Positions 6,221 to 14,130 of a stretch of DNA of 14,257 bases are shown in pieces. Source of the DNA: an uncultured Actinomycetes bacterium. GTDB taxonomy: Bacteria > Actinomycetota > Actinomycetes > S36-B12. The position numbers were made by a program, and so were the translations under genes. The notes beneath the pieces were generated by a model. It was not told where the DNA came from. It searched no databases and saw nothing but the letters and a program-made list of their open reading frames with translations. The first letter of the stretch is position 1. Each line of letters starts with the position of its first letter. The stretch spans positions 1 through 14,257 of the forward strand of contig CAINGG010000408.1 of NCBI GenBank assembly GCA_903848435.1. The letters run 5' to 3'.

Positions 6221-7009
6221 ATGACCCGCATCGGATTCCTCGGCGTCGGCACGATCTCGGAGGCCGTGGTGCGCGCCATGTGCGCCCGCCCCGGAGTGGC
6301 CGACGAGATCCTCCTGTCCCCGCGCTCGCCGGAGCGCTCGCGGGCCCTCGACAGTGAGTTCGCCCAATGTCACCGGCTGACCAGCAACCAGGACGTCGTG
6401 GATGCGAGCGACATCGTCGTGCTGGGCATGCGGCCCCAACAGATGGACGAAGCCCTCGCCAGCATCGCCTTCCGTCCCGAGCAGGTCATCGCGAGCTTCA
6501 TCGCAGGCACGCCCCCCAGCGGCATCGCGCCGCTCGTCGAGCCGGCTAGCCGGGTGTGCCAGCTCATCCCGCTTCCCCCGATCAGCTTGCACAAGGGCCC
6601 GCTCGTCGTGTGCCCGGGCATACCCGAGGTGCTCACCGCCTTCAGCGATCTCGGTGACCTCATCGTTCTCGACGATGAGTCCCGAATCCGCGTACTCAGT
6701 TGTGCGTCGGCCATCATGTCGACCTACTTCGAGCTGCAAAACCGGGTGATCGACTGGATCGCTGACCACGGTGTTGACCCCGATGTCGCTTCCCGCTACA
6801 TACGCTCGGAACTCGAGGGGCTGGCGGCCGTTGGGCGAGTGACCCCCGACTCGCAGCGCCACGATCTGCCGGGCGAGTTTCAAACCAAGGGGGGCCTCAA
6901 CGAGCGCGTGAGAGCAGGGCTGCTCGAACGCGGATGGTTCGAGGCGCTACCCGCTGAGCTCACCGACATCTACGACCACGCGATCCTTCGCCCGCCCGCA
7001 CGTCAATAG
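6221..7009 (+). CDS. ProC-like NAD(P)-dependent oxidoreductase (pyrroline-5-carboxylate reductase family)
   Basis: This 262-residue protein has the ProC layout. The N-terminal dinucleotide fold starts at residue 4 (IGFLGVGTISEAV), followed by SDIVVLGMRPQQM (63-75), which is the VVLAVKPQ block, and FIAGTPPSGI (93-102). The C-terminal helical part ends with a modified reductase signature, LPGEFQTKGGLNE (216-228), in place of the usual TSPGGTT. The R-x-M-P-N-T segment is also altered (RVCQLIPLPP, 111-120). It is thus a family member but divergent at the substrate/proline site, and true P5C reduction is uncertain. The ATG at 6221 is chosen because the Rossmann motif follows directly and because CAGGAT lies at leaderless spacing; an upstream methionine would place ~42 unrelated residues ahead of it. 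The gene is divergent from the AroE-like gene, and its stop overlaps livM by 7 bases. Confidence 0.78.
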   Translation: MTRIGFLGVGTISEAVVRAMCARPGVADEILLSPRSPERSRALDSEFAQCHRLTSNQDVVDASDIVVLGMRPQQMDEALASIAFRPEQVIASFIAGTPPSGIAPLVEPASRVCQLIPLPPISLHKGPLVVCPGIPEVLTAFSDLGDLIVLDDESRIRVLSCASAIMSTYFELQNRVIDWIADHGVDPDVASRYIRSELEGLAAVGRVTPDSQRHDLPGEFQTKGGLNERVRAGLLERGWFEALPAELTDIYDHAILRPPARQ

Positions 7010-8148
7010 CTGAAGGGCCACGCCTTGAAGTAGTTGCGCAATCGCAGCCAGAGGCCGTAGAGACCTCGCGGCTCGAGGATGAGGAACAGGATGATCAGCA
7101 GGCCGAAGATGATCGACTGCAACTCGAAGACATTGAGGATTCCGCCCTCGCCCACGCCGCCGAAGCCGGGAATGAGGGGCGTCAGCGCATTGACCAGCTT
7201 GGGCAGCAGGACGACGAAGATCGCGCCCATGATCGACCCCGAAATGGTGGCAAGGCCGCCGATGAAGATAACGGCGAGGAAGTCGATCGACAGGAAGATA
7301 TTCCAGGTCTCAGGCGAGATCCGGCCGATGACGATGGATAGCAATGCACCAGCGATACCGGCATAGAACGATGAGATGACGAAGGCCAGTGTCTTGGTTC
7401 GCAGCAGAGAGACGCCCATGACCTCGGCGGCGATGTCTCGGTCGCGCACGGCGGCGAAGGAGCGGCCGAAGCGCGATCGCGCGAAGTTCTTCGCCGCAAA
7501 GGCCATGATCACGAAGATCACGAAGCAGGCGAAATAGAAGATCGTGAAGCGATCGATCCGGTAGCCCAAGATCGTCTGGTTGGAAAAGAGGTCGAAGCCG
7601 AGGAATACCGGGTCGGCAGGGGCTCGCCCGACGCCTGCGCCACCGGTTATGGGCTTGGCTTCCTTGAAGATGTGCTCGCCGATGAAGACCAGGCCGAGGG
7701 TGAGGATGGCGAGGTAGAGGCCGCGTACGCGCATGGCAAGCGGTGCGAGCACTAGGGCGATGAGCGCCGGGACGATCCCGGCGAGTGGGAGCCAGATGGC
7801 CATGTCCCAGCCCAGTCCGATCACGCCACCTCGCGCCTCGCCGCCAAAGACGGCAGCGGTGTAGGCCCCCACCCCCAGGAAGAAGGCTTGGCCGAGGGAT
7901 ACCTGTCCGGCGTAGCCGGTGAGCAGATTAAGACCGATGCCACCGATCGCGAAGATGAAGACCGTCGTGATGAGGGCCACCATGTCGCGCTGCATGAAGA
8001 AGGGCAGCACGATCATGACAAGGACGCCGGCCAGCACCCAGTTGCGCTTGACGCGGGTGTTGAAGATTGCGGTCTCTTGCGCGTAGCTCGTGAAGAGCTG
8101 CGGACGCCCGCGCGTGGTGCGATGCGACGATGCGGTGGCCTTGCTCAT
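7003..8148 (-). CDS. livM: LivM-type inner-membrane permease of a HAAT-family ABC importer
   Basis: This 381-residue protein is one of the two membrane subunits of a branched-chain-amino-acid-type importer. Characteristic motifs are NLLTGYAGQVSLGQAFFLGVGAY (about residues 74-96) and the cytoplasmic coupling-loop region with ARSRFGRSFAAVRDRDIAAEVMGV, which contacts the ATPases. Around ten hydrophobic segments follow a ~35-residue polar N-terminus, and the C-terminus has the EPRGLYGLW block typical of LivM. The ATG at 8148 overlaps the livH stop as ATGA, so translation is coupled to livH; the frame stays open upstream to 8253, but that part is out-of-phase livH sequence. It is the last gene of the five-gene minus-strand operon. 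No hairpin terminator is visible after it; instead its end overlaps the convergent ProC-like gene. The substrate is not shown by this subunit. Confidence 0.92.
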   Translation of the reverse strand: MSKATASSHRTTRGRPQLFTSYAQETAIFNTRVKRNWVLAGVLVMIVLPFFMQRDMVALITTVFIFAIGGIGLNLLTGYAGQVSLGQAFFLGVGAYTAAVFGGEARGGVIGLGWDMAIWLPLAGIVPALIALVLAPLAMRVRGLYLAILTLGLVFIGEHIFKEAKPITGGAGVGRAPADPVFLGFDLFSNQTILGYRIDRFTIFYFACFVIFVIMAFAAKNFARSRFGRSFAAVRDRDIAAEVMGVSLLRTKTLAFVISSFYAGIAGALLSIVIGRISPETWNIFLSIDFLAVIFIGGLATISGSIMGAIFVVLLPKLVNALTPLIPGFGGVGEGGILNVFELQSIIFGLLIILFLILEPRGLYGLWLRLRNYFKAWPFSY

Positions 8149-9041
8149 ACCCGCACCACCTCCTTGGTCCCGAAGAGGCCGTAGGGGCGCACCATGAGCA
8201 CGATGATCATGATGATGTAGGGCACGATGATGTCGAAGTTGGCGCCCAGCCACGGTGCATAGAGCGGCTGGTAGGTGCGAGTGAGTGACTCCGCGAGACC
8301 AATGATGAGGCCGGCCACCACAGAGCCCTTGATCGAGTCGAGGCCACCGAGAATGATGACGGGAAGTGCCTTGAGCGCGACGAGCGCGACGGTCGTCTCG
8401 ATACCGGAGCTACCGGCAGTCAACAGCGCTCCGGCGAGCGCGGCCATGGCGGCAGCGATGCCCCACGACAGCCCGAACATCCGCCCGACGTTGATGCCCT
8501 GCGCCAGGCTGGTCTCCTGATCGGACGCCGTGGCGCGCATGGCTAGGCCCGTGCGTGAGCGGGCGAGGAAGAGCCCCACGATGCCGATGGCGACCAGGGC
8601 GATGACGAAGCGGGCAATGTCGACCGTGAAGAGCGTCGCGCCGAAAGCGTTGATCGTGTTGAGGCCGAAGGGATCATTGACGGTCAGGAGCTCGGAGCCG
8701 ATCAGACGGCCGCTCACGATGAGCAGGATGATGAAGACGCCAACCGTGACGGTCGCTGCAGAGAACGCCGGACGCCCCACCATGGGCCTGAGAGCAACTC
8801 GTTCGATGATCATCCCGATGACAGCCATCACGGCCATGCCGAGAAGCACGGAGAGCCAGAAGGGGAGCCCGATGGCGTTGCCGAACGAGCCGGTGAAGAA
8901 GGCACCCAGGACCATCAATGCCGGAGTCGCGAAGTTGATGACGCCGGTCGCGCGATAGATGATCACGAACGAGACGCCCAACAGCGCGTAGAGGCCGCCG
9001 AGGCCGAGGCCGCGGACGAGGGATGAGAGCAGATCCTCCAC
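8145..9041 (-). CDS. livH: LivH-type inner-membrane permease of a HAAT-family ABC importer
   Basis: This 298-residue protein is the second membrane subunit and pairs with LivM to form the channel. Its start, GLGLGGLYALLGVSFVIIYRATGVINFA, is the standard LivH beginning, where the first helix is followed by the G-V-I-N-F-A motif. SRTGLAMRATASDQETSLAQGINV (about residues 161-184) is the coupling loop. LPVIILGGLDSIKGSVVAGLIIG, near residue 225, is the conserved G-G-x-x-S-x-x-G segment. The GTG at 9041 is supported by GGAGG 6 bases upstream, lying inside the last codons of the acyl-CoA synthetase gene. Only 1 base separates that gene's TGA from this start, and the 3' end overlaps livM by 4 bases. 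Both features indicate tightly coupled translation in one transcript. Confidence 0.93.
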   Translation of the reverse strand: MEDLLSSLVRGLGLGGLYALLGVSFVIIYRATGVINFATPALMVLGAFFTGSFGNAIGLPFWLSVLLGMAVMAVIGMIIERVALRPMVGRPAFSAATVTVGVFIILLIVSGRLIGSELLTVNDPFGLNTINAFGATLFTVDIARFVIALVAIGIVGLFLARSRTGLAMRATASDQETSLAQGINVGRMFGLSWGIAAAMAALAGALLTAGSSGIETTVALVALKALPVIILGGLDSIKGSVVAGLIIGLAESLTRTYQPLYAPWLGANFDIIVPYIIMIIVLMVRPYGLFGTKEVVRV

Positions 9042-9042
9042 G

Positions 9043-10953
9043 TCAGGCCTCCACTCGGCTCACGACGACGACGTTGCTCTGGTCTCCGCCCGCGAGGCGA
9101 TCGGTTCCGTCATACATGTCGTCGATCAGCGGTCCAAACGTGACCATGAGTGCGGAGCGCTTGACCTTCTGGGTCGCGGTGAGGTCGCCGTCCTCGTGGT
9201 CGAGAGCCTTGGTGATCATGCGGAACTTGCGAATGTTCTCGACGCGAGCTGTCCCCTCGTTGACCTTCGCGACGATCCCCTGGACGAGCCGGAGGACTTC
9301 TTCGCGCTCGGAGAGGTCGCGGTAGGTGGTGTAGGGAATGCGCTTGGCCTTCGCCCACTGGCCGACCGTGTCCTCCTCGATACCGATGAGCGCCACGAGG
9401 TAGGGCCGCTGATCGCCGATCACGATCGCCTCTCGGATGAAGGGCGACGCCTTGATCGCATTTTCGAGTTCCGATGGGGAGATGTTCTTGCCGCCCGCGG
9501 TGATGATGATGTCCTTGATGCGATCGACGATCTTCAGGTGCGTGCCGTCGACCCACTCGCCGACATCGCCGGTGTGCAACCAGCCCTCAGCATCAAGGGC
9601 CTCGGCGGTCGCATCGGGCCGGTTCCAGTAGCCGGCGAATGATCCGGGGTGGCGCGTCAGGATCTCCCCCGTCGTCTCGTCGAGCCGGATTTCCACCCCG
9701 GGGTGAGGCTCGCCGACGGTGCCCAGCTTGATGCGACCCCGGCGGTTGCTCGTGGCGACGGCGCTGTTTTCGGTCATGCCGTAGAGCTCGTTGATGGGCA
9801 CGCCCATCATGAAGAAGAAGTAGAGGACCTCCGGAGCGATGGGCGCCGCTGCCGAGGCGGCCGCGCGTACCTTGCGGAGGCCGATCCGATCACGCAGGGC
9901 CCGATAGAGGAAGACGTAGCCAACGCCGTAGCGGATGCGGCTCCATAGGGTGTGCCGGCCCCCATTGGCCAGCATGCTCTGGGCGATTCCATTGCCGACC
10001 TTCATCCAGATGCCGTAGTTGAGGCGCTTGAGACGCGATGCGGCAGCCATGCGCACTTCGACGGCTGCCTTCAGCTTCTCCCAGATGCGAGGCACAGCGA
10101 AGAAGAGCGTGGGCTGCACCTCACGGAGGTTGGCGACGACGGTGTCGATGGACTCGGCAAAGTGGACGACGGCGCCGGACACCGCATTTGTCCATGTCGT
10201 CACGGCGCGCTCGGCCACGTGGCAGAGGGGGAGGTAGGACAAGATCACGTCGCTGGCGTTGGGAGGCGGCTCGTAGAGGCCGCCACCGTCGACGATGACG
10301 TTGCTCGCGAACTCGACGTTGGCGTTGGTGAGCATGGCGCCCTTGGGCGGTCCCGTCGTACCCGATGTGTAGACCAGGGTGACGACGTCTTCGGGTTGGG
10401 TTTCCACGGCGCGACGATCGAGTGCGTCGGGGAAGGCGTCGCGGTGTGCGGCTCCGCGAGCGAGGAAGTCCTCCCAGCTCATGAGCTTGGGGTGGTCGAT
10501 CCCGGCGACGCCGCGGCTCTCGAGGTAGACGATGCATTCGAGCGCCGGGCAGCGGGCTTCGACCGCCAGCGCCTTGTCGACCTGCTCCTGGTCCTCGGCG
10601 ATGAGGACGCGCGAGCCCGAGTCGGCCAAGAGGTACTCGACCTCGGGGGCGGGGTTGGTGGGGTAGAGCCCGACGGTGATGCCGCGGACAGCGATGGTGC
10701 CCAGGTCGGCGAACAGCCACTCGGGGCGGTTCTCCGAATGAATGGCGACCCGGTCACCGGGCTCGATACCCAGCGACAGCAGCGCGTGGCCCACGAGGGA
10801 GATGTTGTCCGCGTAGTCGGACCAGGTGATGTCACGCCAAATCCCCATGCGCTTGGCGCGCATGGCCACACCGGTGCCCTGAGTGGCAGCCCGCCCGCGT
10901 ACCTCGTTGGCGAGTGTCCAGGTGCGCACGCCGGATTCGGCGATCGCCGTCAT
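9043..10953 (-). CDS. AMP-forming long-chain-type acyl-CoA synthetase inside the liv operon
   Basis: This 636-residue member of the ANL superfamily joins a carboxylic acid to CoA using ATP, through an acyl-adenylate. The phosphate-binding loop YTSGTTGPPKG is at 195-205 and the adenine motif LYGMTENSA at 390-398. WLHTGDVG (459-465) holds the ribose-binding aspartate D463. The hinge DRIKDIIITAGGKNISPSELEN (477-498) is of the FadD15/bacterial long-chain type, and K596 in LTATQKVKR is the adenylation lysine. All key residues are present. The ATG at 10953 has AAGGAG 5 bases upstream and overlaps the livG stop by 4 bases. Lying between livG and livH, it is probably made with the importer and may activate the imported acid at the membrane face. 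The acid itself (aromatic, alicyclic or fatty) cannot be decided; length and motifs favour a bulky or long-chain acid. Confidence 0.92.
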   Translation of the reverse strand: MTAIAESGVRTWTLANEVRGRAATQGTGVAMRAKRMGIWRDITWSDYADNISLVGHALLSLGIEPGDRVAIHSENRPEWLFADLGTIAVRGITVGLYPTNPAPEVEYLLADSGSRVLIAEDQEQVDKALAVEARCPALECIVYLESRGVAGIDHPKLMSWEDFLARGAAHRDAFPDALDRRAVETQPEDVVTLVYTSGTTGPPKGAMLTNANVEFASNVIVDGGGLYEPPPNASDVILSYLPLCHVAERAVTTWTNAVSGAVVHFAESIDTVVANLREVQPTLFFAVPRIWEKLKAAVEVRMAAASRLKRLNYGIWMKVGNGIAQSMLANGGRHTLWSRIRYGVGYVFLYRALRDRIGLRKVRAAASAAAPIAPEVLYFFFMMGVPINELYGMTENSAVATSNRRGRIKLGTVGEPHPGVEIRLDETTGEILTRHPGSFAGYWNRPDATAEALDAEGWLHTGDVGEWVDGTHLKIVDRIKDIIITAGGKNISPSELENAIKASPFIREAIVIGDQRPYLVALIGIEEDTVGQWAKAKRIPYTTYRDLSEREEVLRLVQGIVAKVNEGTARVENIRKFRMITKALDHEDGDLTATQKVKRSALMVTFGPLIDDMYDGTDRLAGGDQSNVVVVSRVEA

Positions 10954-11759
10954 GTCGTCTCCTTCCCTACCTCGGTGAGGTCTTCACCGAGGTACGCCCG
11001 GATGACCTTGGGGTCGCGCTGGACCTCGGCCGGGGTACCGAGGGCAATGCGCTCACCGAAGTCCAAGACGAGGATGCGGTCGGCGAGGTCCATGACCAGG
11101 CCCATGTCGTGCTCGACGAGGATCATCGAGACGCTCATCTCGGACCGGACGTCGAGGATGAAGCGGGCCATGTCCTCGGTCTCCTCCACGTTCATTCCGG
11201 CCACCGGTTCGTCGAGGAGGAGGAGCTTGGGGTCCATGGCCAGTGCCCGTCCGAGCTCCACGCGCTTCTTGACGCCGTACGGCAGCATGCCCACCGGAAA
11301 TGCGCGGTAGGCCTCGATGTCGAGGAAGTCGATGAGACGTTCGACGACCGCACGGTTGGCGATTTCCTGGCGACGTGCCTTGCGGGAGTAGAGCAGCGCC
11401 GACGCCACCGAGTAGGTGAGGTACTGCGTGCGGCCAAGCATGAGATTGTCGACCACCGTGAGATTGTCGAAGAGCTCGATGTTTTGGAACATTCGAGCAA
11501 CGCCCGCTTGGGCGATGTGCTCGGGTGACTGGCCGATGAGTTCCTCGCCGAGGAATCGGATGCTGCCCTTCTGGGGGCGGTAGACGCCCGAGATGCAATT
11601 GAAGATGGATGTCTTGCCCGCACCGTTGGGACCGATGACGGCGAAGAGCTCGCCGGGATTGACAGAGAAACTGACGTCGCGCACCGCCTGGGTGCCGCCG
11701 AAGGCCAGCGAGATGCCGTCGAGGGAGATGACGGGGGAGTCGGTGCTCAGCTCAACCAC
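10950..11759 (-). CDS. livG: LivG-type ATPase of a HAAT-family ABC importer
   Basis: This 269-residue cytoplasmic ATPase has Walker A GPNGAGKT at 43-50, Q92 in the Q-loop (MFQNIELF) and a LivG-type signature LPYGVKKRVELGRAL (159-173) in place of LSGGQ, which is normal for this subfamily. Walker B is LLLLDEPVAG (179-188) and the H-loop histidine is H217 (VEHDM). LivG-specific insertions after the Q-loop and the C-terminal PKVIRAYLGED end are present. It forms the heterodimeric engine with LivF. The GTG at 11759 gives the best N-terminus; GGAAG lies only 2 bases from it, so initiation probably relies on coupling to livF, with which it overlaps by 13 bases. Confidence 0.94.
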   Translation of the reverse strand: MVELSTDSPVISLDGISLAFGGTQAVRDVSFSVNPGELFAVIGPNGAGKTSIFNCISGVYRPQKGSIRFLGEELIGQSPEHIAQAGVARMFQNIELFDNLTVVDNLMLGRTQYLTYSVASALLYSRKARRQEIANRAVVERLIDFLDIEAYRAFPVGMLPYGVKKRVELGRALAMDPKLLLLDEPVAGMNVEETEDMARFILDVRSEMSVSMILVEHDMGLVMDLADRILVLDFGERIALGTPAEVQRDPKVIRAYLGEDLTEVGKETT

Positions 11760-12532
11760 CTCTTCCGGCGTCGGTACTGCTTGACGTCTCGTAGGGAACC
11801 GCGCTCGTTGCCGTGCAGGCCGAGATAGAACTCCTTGACGTCATCGTCTTCGCGGAGTTGGGCGGCCGGCTTGTCCATGACGATGCGTCCCGTCTCCAGG
11901 ACGTAGCCATGAGTGGCGATCGACAGCGCCATCGCGGCGTTCTGCTCCACGAGCAGCACCGAGGTGCCCGCCTCGTTGATCTGCACGATGAGATCGCGCA
12001 GTTGCTGCACGATCTTGGGGGCGACTCCGAGCGACGGCTCGTCAAGGAGCAGGTAGGAAGGCTGTGCCATGAGCGCCCGTCCGATGGCGAGCATCTGCTG
12101 CTCGCCTCCTGATAGATAGCCGGCCACCTGCTTACGGCGTTCGGCCAGCACGGGAAACATCTGGTAGCTGCGCTCGAGACCCTCGGCGATCTGCTGACGC
12201 GATGCGGTGTGGCCGCCTGCGCGGAGGTTTTCCTCGACAGTGAACTCGCGGAAGATACGTCGGCCCTCCATCACCTGCCCGACTCCGGCTGACACGATCT
12301 GTGGCGCGGACATCGAATTGAGCTCGGTGCCGTTCAATGTGACGCGCCCCTTGGTGATGCGGCCGCGGTGCACGTCGAGCAGTCCGGTGATGGCCCGCAG
12401 CACCGTGGTCTTGCCAGCCCCGTTGGGTCCGAGGAGGGCGACGATCGAGCCTTCGGGCGCCTGGAGGCTGACCCCCTTGAGCACGAGGATGACGTCCTCG
12501 TAGACGACCTCGAGGTTTTCCACCGCGAGCAC
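11747..12532 (-). CDS. livF: LivF-type ATPase of a HAAT-family ABC importer
   Basis: This 261-residue ATPase is the partner of LivG. Walker A GPNGAGKT is at 35-42, the LivF-specific VMEGRRIFREFTVEENL at 88-103, the signature YLSGGEQQMLAIGRAL at 139-154 and Walker B LLLDEPSLGVAP at 161-172. The H-loop position is glutamine (LLVEQN), as usual for LivF. I chose the GTG at 12532 because a GGAGGGG ribosome site lies about 8 bases upstream and the protein then opens MLAVENLEV, like other LivF proteins. A GTG at 12580 in the same frame would add 16 residues and cover the ribosome site. The C-terminus has a ~20-residue basic tail (YRRRKRWLS), longer than typical. It is the first gene of the operon, with 170 bases to the divergent binding-protein gene. 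Confidence 0.92.
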   Translation of the reverse strand: MLAVENLEVVYEDVILVLKGVSLQAPEGSIVALLGPNGAGKTTVLRAITGLLDVHRGRITKGRVTLNGTELNSMSAPQIVSAGVGQVMEGRRIFREFTVEENLRAGGHTASRQQIAEGLERSYQMFPVLAERRKQVAGYLSGGEQQMLAIGRALMAQPSYLLLDEPSLGVAPKIVQQLRDLIVQINEAGTSVLLVEQNAAMALSIATHGYVLETGRIVMDKPAAQLREDDDVKEFYLGLHGNERGSLRDVKQYRRRKRWLS

Positions 12533-12702
12533 GGGTGCCCCCTCCAGGTCGTGACGGCCACCCCCGACGGCGGCGCCCACCCATCATGGCGGTTTCGGCC
12601 TGGCGCCGCGATCGGATCCCTGGCACAGTGGGGCGACTGGGTCGCTCGGTTCGACCCCCCGGCCGTAGGGCCGGAGCAGGAGTCCTGGACAGGGGAGGGT
12701 TC
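12533..12702. promoter_or_regulatory. Divergent control region between livF and the binding-protein gene
   Basis: This 170-base gap must hold promoters for the importer operon (minus) and the binding protein (plus). Each gene has a clear ribosome site at its edge: GGAGGGG for livF and GGGGAGGG at about 12692-12699 for the lipoprotein. CATGAT on the minus strand at 12588-12583 is a weak -10 candidate. A perfect 6-base inverted repeat, CCGGCC-GTAG-GGCCGG, sits at 12659-12674, roughly 30 bases before the lipoprotein start, and could be a repressor site or a small leader hairpin. No convincing -35/-10 pair is visible on the plus strand. Confidence 0.45.
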
Positions 12703-14052
12703 GTGAAGGCTCGGAGCACGACCATGTGGGCGGCGGCCGTGGCCGCGGCAGCCCTGGTGCTGACTGCTTGCGGAGGGGGTGGCAGCAGCGCTCCGACCGA
12801 GTCATCCTCGTCGAGCGACGCAGGCCCCAACCCGCGCGACGGCATCGTCTTCGATGTCGGTGTGACGGATGAGCCGTGCCCGGAGGCCATCAACCCTGAC
12901 AACGGCTGTATCTATCTGGGCGTTCTCTCCGACCTCACCGAGGGTCCCTTCGCGCCCCTCGCGACCCAGGTTGTCACCGGCCAGCAGGACTTCTGGAAGT
13001 ACGTCAACGAGCGCGGGGGCATCTCCGGTTTCGACGTCAACATGGCGCAGAACACCCGTGACAACAAGTACGACCCGGCAGTGCACAGCCAGGAGTACCG
13101 CGCGATCGAGCCCAACATTCTTGCGCTTGCCCAGACCCTCGGCACGCCGCAGACCCAGGCGATCCTGCCCGACATGGAGGCAGACAACGTCATCGGCGTT
13201 CCCGCCTCGTGGTGGTCGGGCTGGCAGTTCCCCGAGACAGACGGCGGCGTCATTCTGGAGTCGGGTGCGTCCTACTGCATCGCCGCCATGGGTGGCCTCG
13301 ACTGGTGGGTCGAAAACAAGGCCCCCATCACCAAGCTCATTGCCGTCGGCTACCCCGGTGACTACGGCGGCGACTACGCCGCGGGAGCCGAGAAGTGGGC
13401 CGCTGCCAACGGTGTCGAGTTCGCGGGCATCGTCGAGACGGCTCCCAACGCCACCGCCGGCAACCAGGACGCCGCGGTCGCGGCCATCCTCGAGTCGGGT
13501 GCGGACGTCGTCGCTGTCGGCGTCGGGCCGGCGGAAGCCGCGGAGATCATCGGCAAGGCGGTGGCCTCGAAGTTCGCGGGCAAGTTCCTGGGTGCAGCAC
13601 CCACGTGGAACCCGCTGCTCCTGCAGACCGCTGCTGCTCCGGCGCTCATCGCCAACTACACCAACGTGGGCACGACCGGCTCCTTCGGCACCCCGTCGGC
13701 GGCGATGGATGCCATGAAGGCGCAGCTCGGCGAGGGCATCCTGCCCGCCAATGACGGCTACACCTACGGCTGGGTGTGGCAGTACCCCCTCAAGGCAGCG
13801 CTGGAGAAGGCGGCGGCCAACGGCGACCTGACCCGCGAGGGCCTCGTCGCCGCCGTGCAGGGCGGTGTGGAGGTCGACTACGAGGGCGCTTTGCCGAACT
13901 CCCTGGTTGGCGGTCCGCCCGCAGACGTCGATCGGTCGGTGTCGATCAACATTCCCGATGAGGAATCGCCCCTGGGCGTCAAGACCCTCCTCATGGGATA
14001 CGTCGGCAAGACGGCCCAGGCGTACGACTACTCGGGGCCATGCTCGGGGTAG
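12703..14052 (+). CDS. Substrate-binding lipoprotein of the HAAT-type importer (type 1 periplasmic binding fold)
   Basis: This 449-residue exported lipoprotein has a short basic start (MKARST), an alanine-rich hydrophobic stretch and the lipobox L20-T21-A22-C23, so C23 becomes lipid-anchored. A Gly/Ser-rich linker runs to ~40. The body is a LivJ-like two-lobed fold: YLGVLSDLTEGPFAP (71-85) is the first strand and ligand loop, KLIAVGYPGDYGGDYAAGAEKWAA (211-234) the inter-lobe region, and AAVAAILESGADVVAVGVGPAEAAEIIGKA (257-286) the second nucleotide-fold-like element. The binding region is rich in tryptophan (W170, W171, W174, W201, W202), which suggests a hydrophobic or aromatic ligand. Cysteines 59/69 and 192/447 could form disulfides. 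The GTG at 12703 has GGGGAGGG just upstream; the frame continues to 12535 but without signal-peptide features. It is divergent from livF and ends before a strong terminator, so it can be expressed at a higher level than the permease. Confidence 0.9.
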   Translation: MKARSTTMWAAAVAAAALVLTACGGGGSSAPTESSSSSDAGPNPRDGIVFDVGVTDEPCPEAINPDNGCIYLGVLSDLTEGPFAPLATQVVTGQQDFWKYVNERGGISGFDVNMAQNTRDNKYDPAVHSQEYRAIEPNILALAQTLGTPQTQAILPDMEADNVIGVPASWWSGWQFPETDGGVILESGASYCIAAMGGLDWWVENKAPITKLIAVGYPGDYGGDYAAGAEKWAAANGVEFAGIVETAPNATAGNQDAAVAAILESGADVVAVGVGPAEAAEIIGKAVASKFAGKFLGAAPTWNPLLLQTAAAPALIANYTNVGTTGSFGTPSAAMDAMKAQLGEGILPANDGYTYGWVWQYPLKAALEKAAANGDLTREGLVAAVQGGVEVDYEGALPNSLVGGPPADVDRSVSINIPDEESPLGVKTLLMGYVGKTAQAYDYSGPCSG

Positions 14053-14070
14053 CGACTCCCTGATGTTCTG

Positions 14071-14105
14071 CGAAGGGCCCCGGCATCGTCGGGGCCCTTC
14101 GTTTT
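14071..14105 (+). terminator. Strong rho-independent terminator after the binding-protein gene
   Basis: A perfect 12-base-pair stem (CGAAGGGCCCCG at 14071-14082 with CGGGGCCCTTCG at 14090-14101) encloses a 7-base loop and is followed directly by TTTT at 14102-14105. It lies 18 bases after the TAG at 14050-14052. It should stop transcription of the lipoprotein gene and insulate the dehydratase gene promoter that follows 26 bases later. It is the only clear terminator in the window. Confidence 0.93.
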
Positions 14106-14130
14106 GGCGTGGTTGACCGGAGCGGGCCCA

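Noticed and set aside
6169..6279. Longer N-terminus for the AroE-like protein (start at 6279)
   Set aside because: The extra 37 residues match no AroE part and overlap the ProC-like gene; GGAGG directly precedes the ATG at 6168.
8149..8253. Upstream extension of LivM
   Set aside because: The added residues are His/Arg-rich and out-of-phase livH sequence; the ATG at 8148 overlapping the livH stop is the standard arrangement.
9952..11310. Long plus-strand open frame (452 codons) opposite the acyl-CoA synthetase and livG
   Set aside because: It is antisense to two well-supported enzymes, has no recognisable domain and is the usual by-product of GC-rich codon bias.
12535..12702. Upstream extension of the binding lipoprotein
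   Set aside because: It would bury the signal peptide and lipobox about 80 residues in; the ribosome site at 12692-12699 fits the GTG at 12703.
14113..14118. TTGACC as a -35 box for the dehydratase promoter
   Set aside because: Only 12 bases separate it from TACGCT; 16-18 are expected, and other leaderless promoters here lack a -35.
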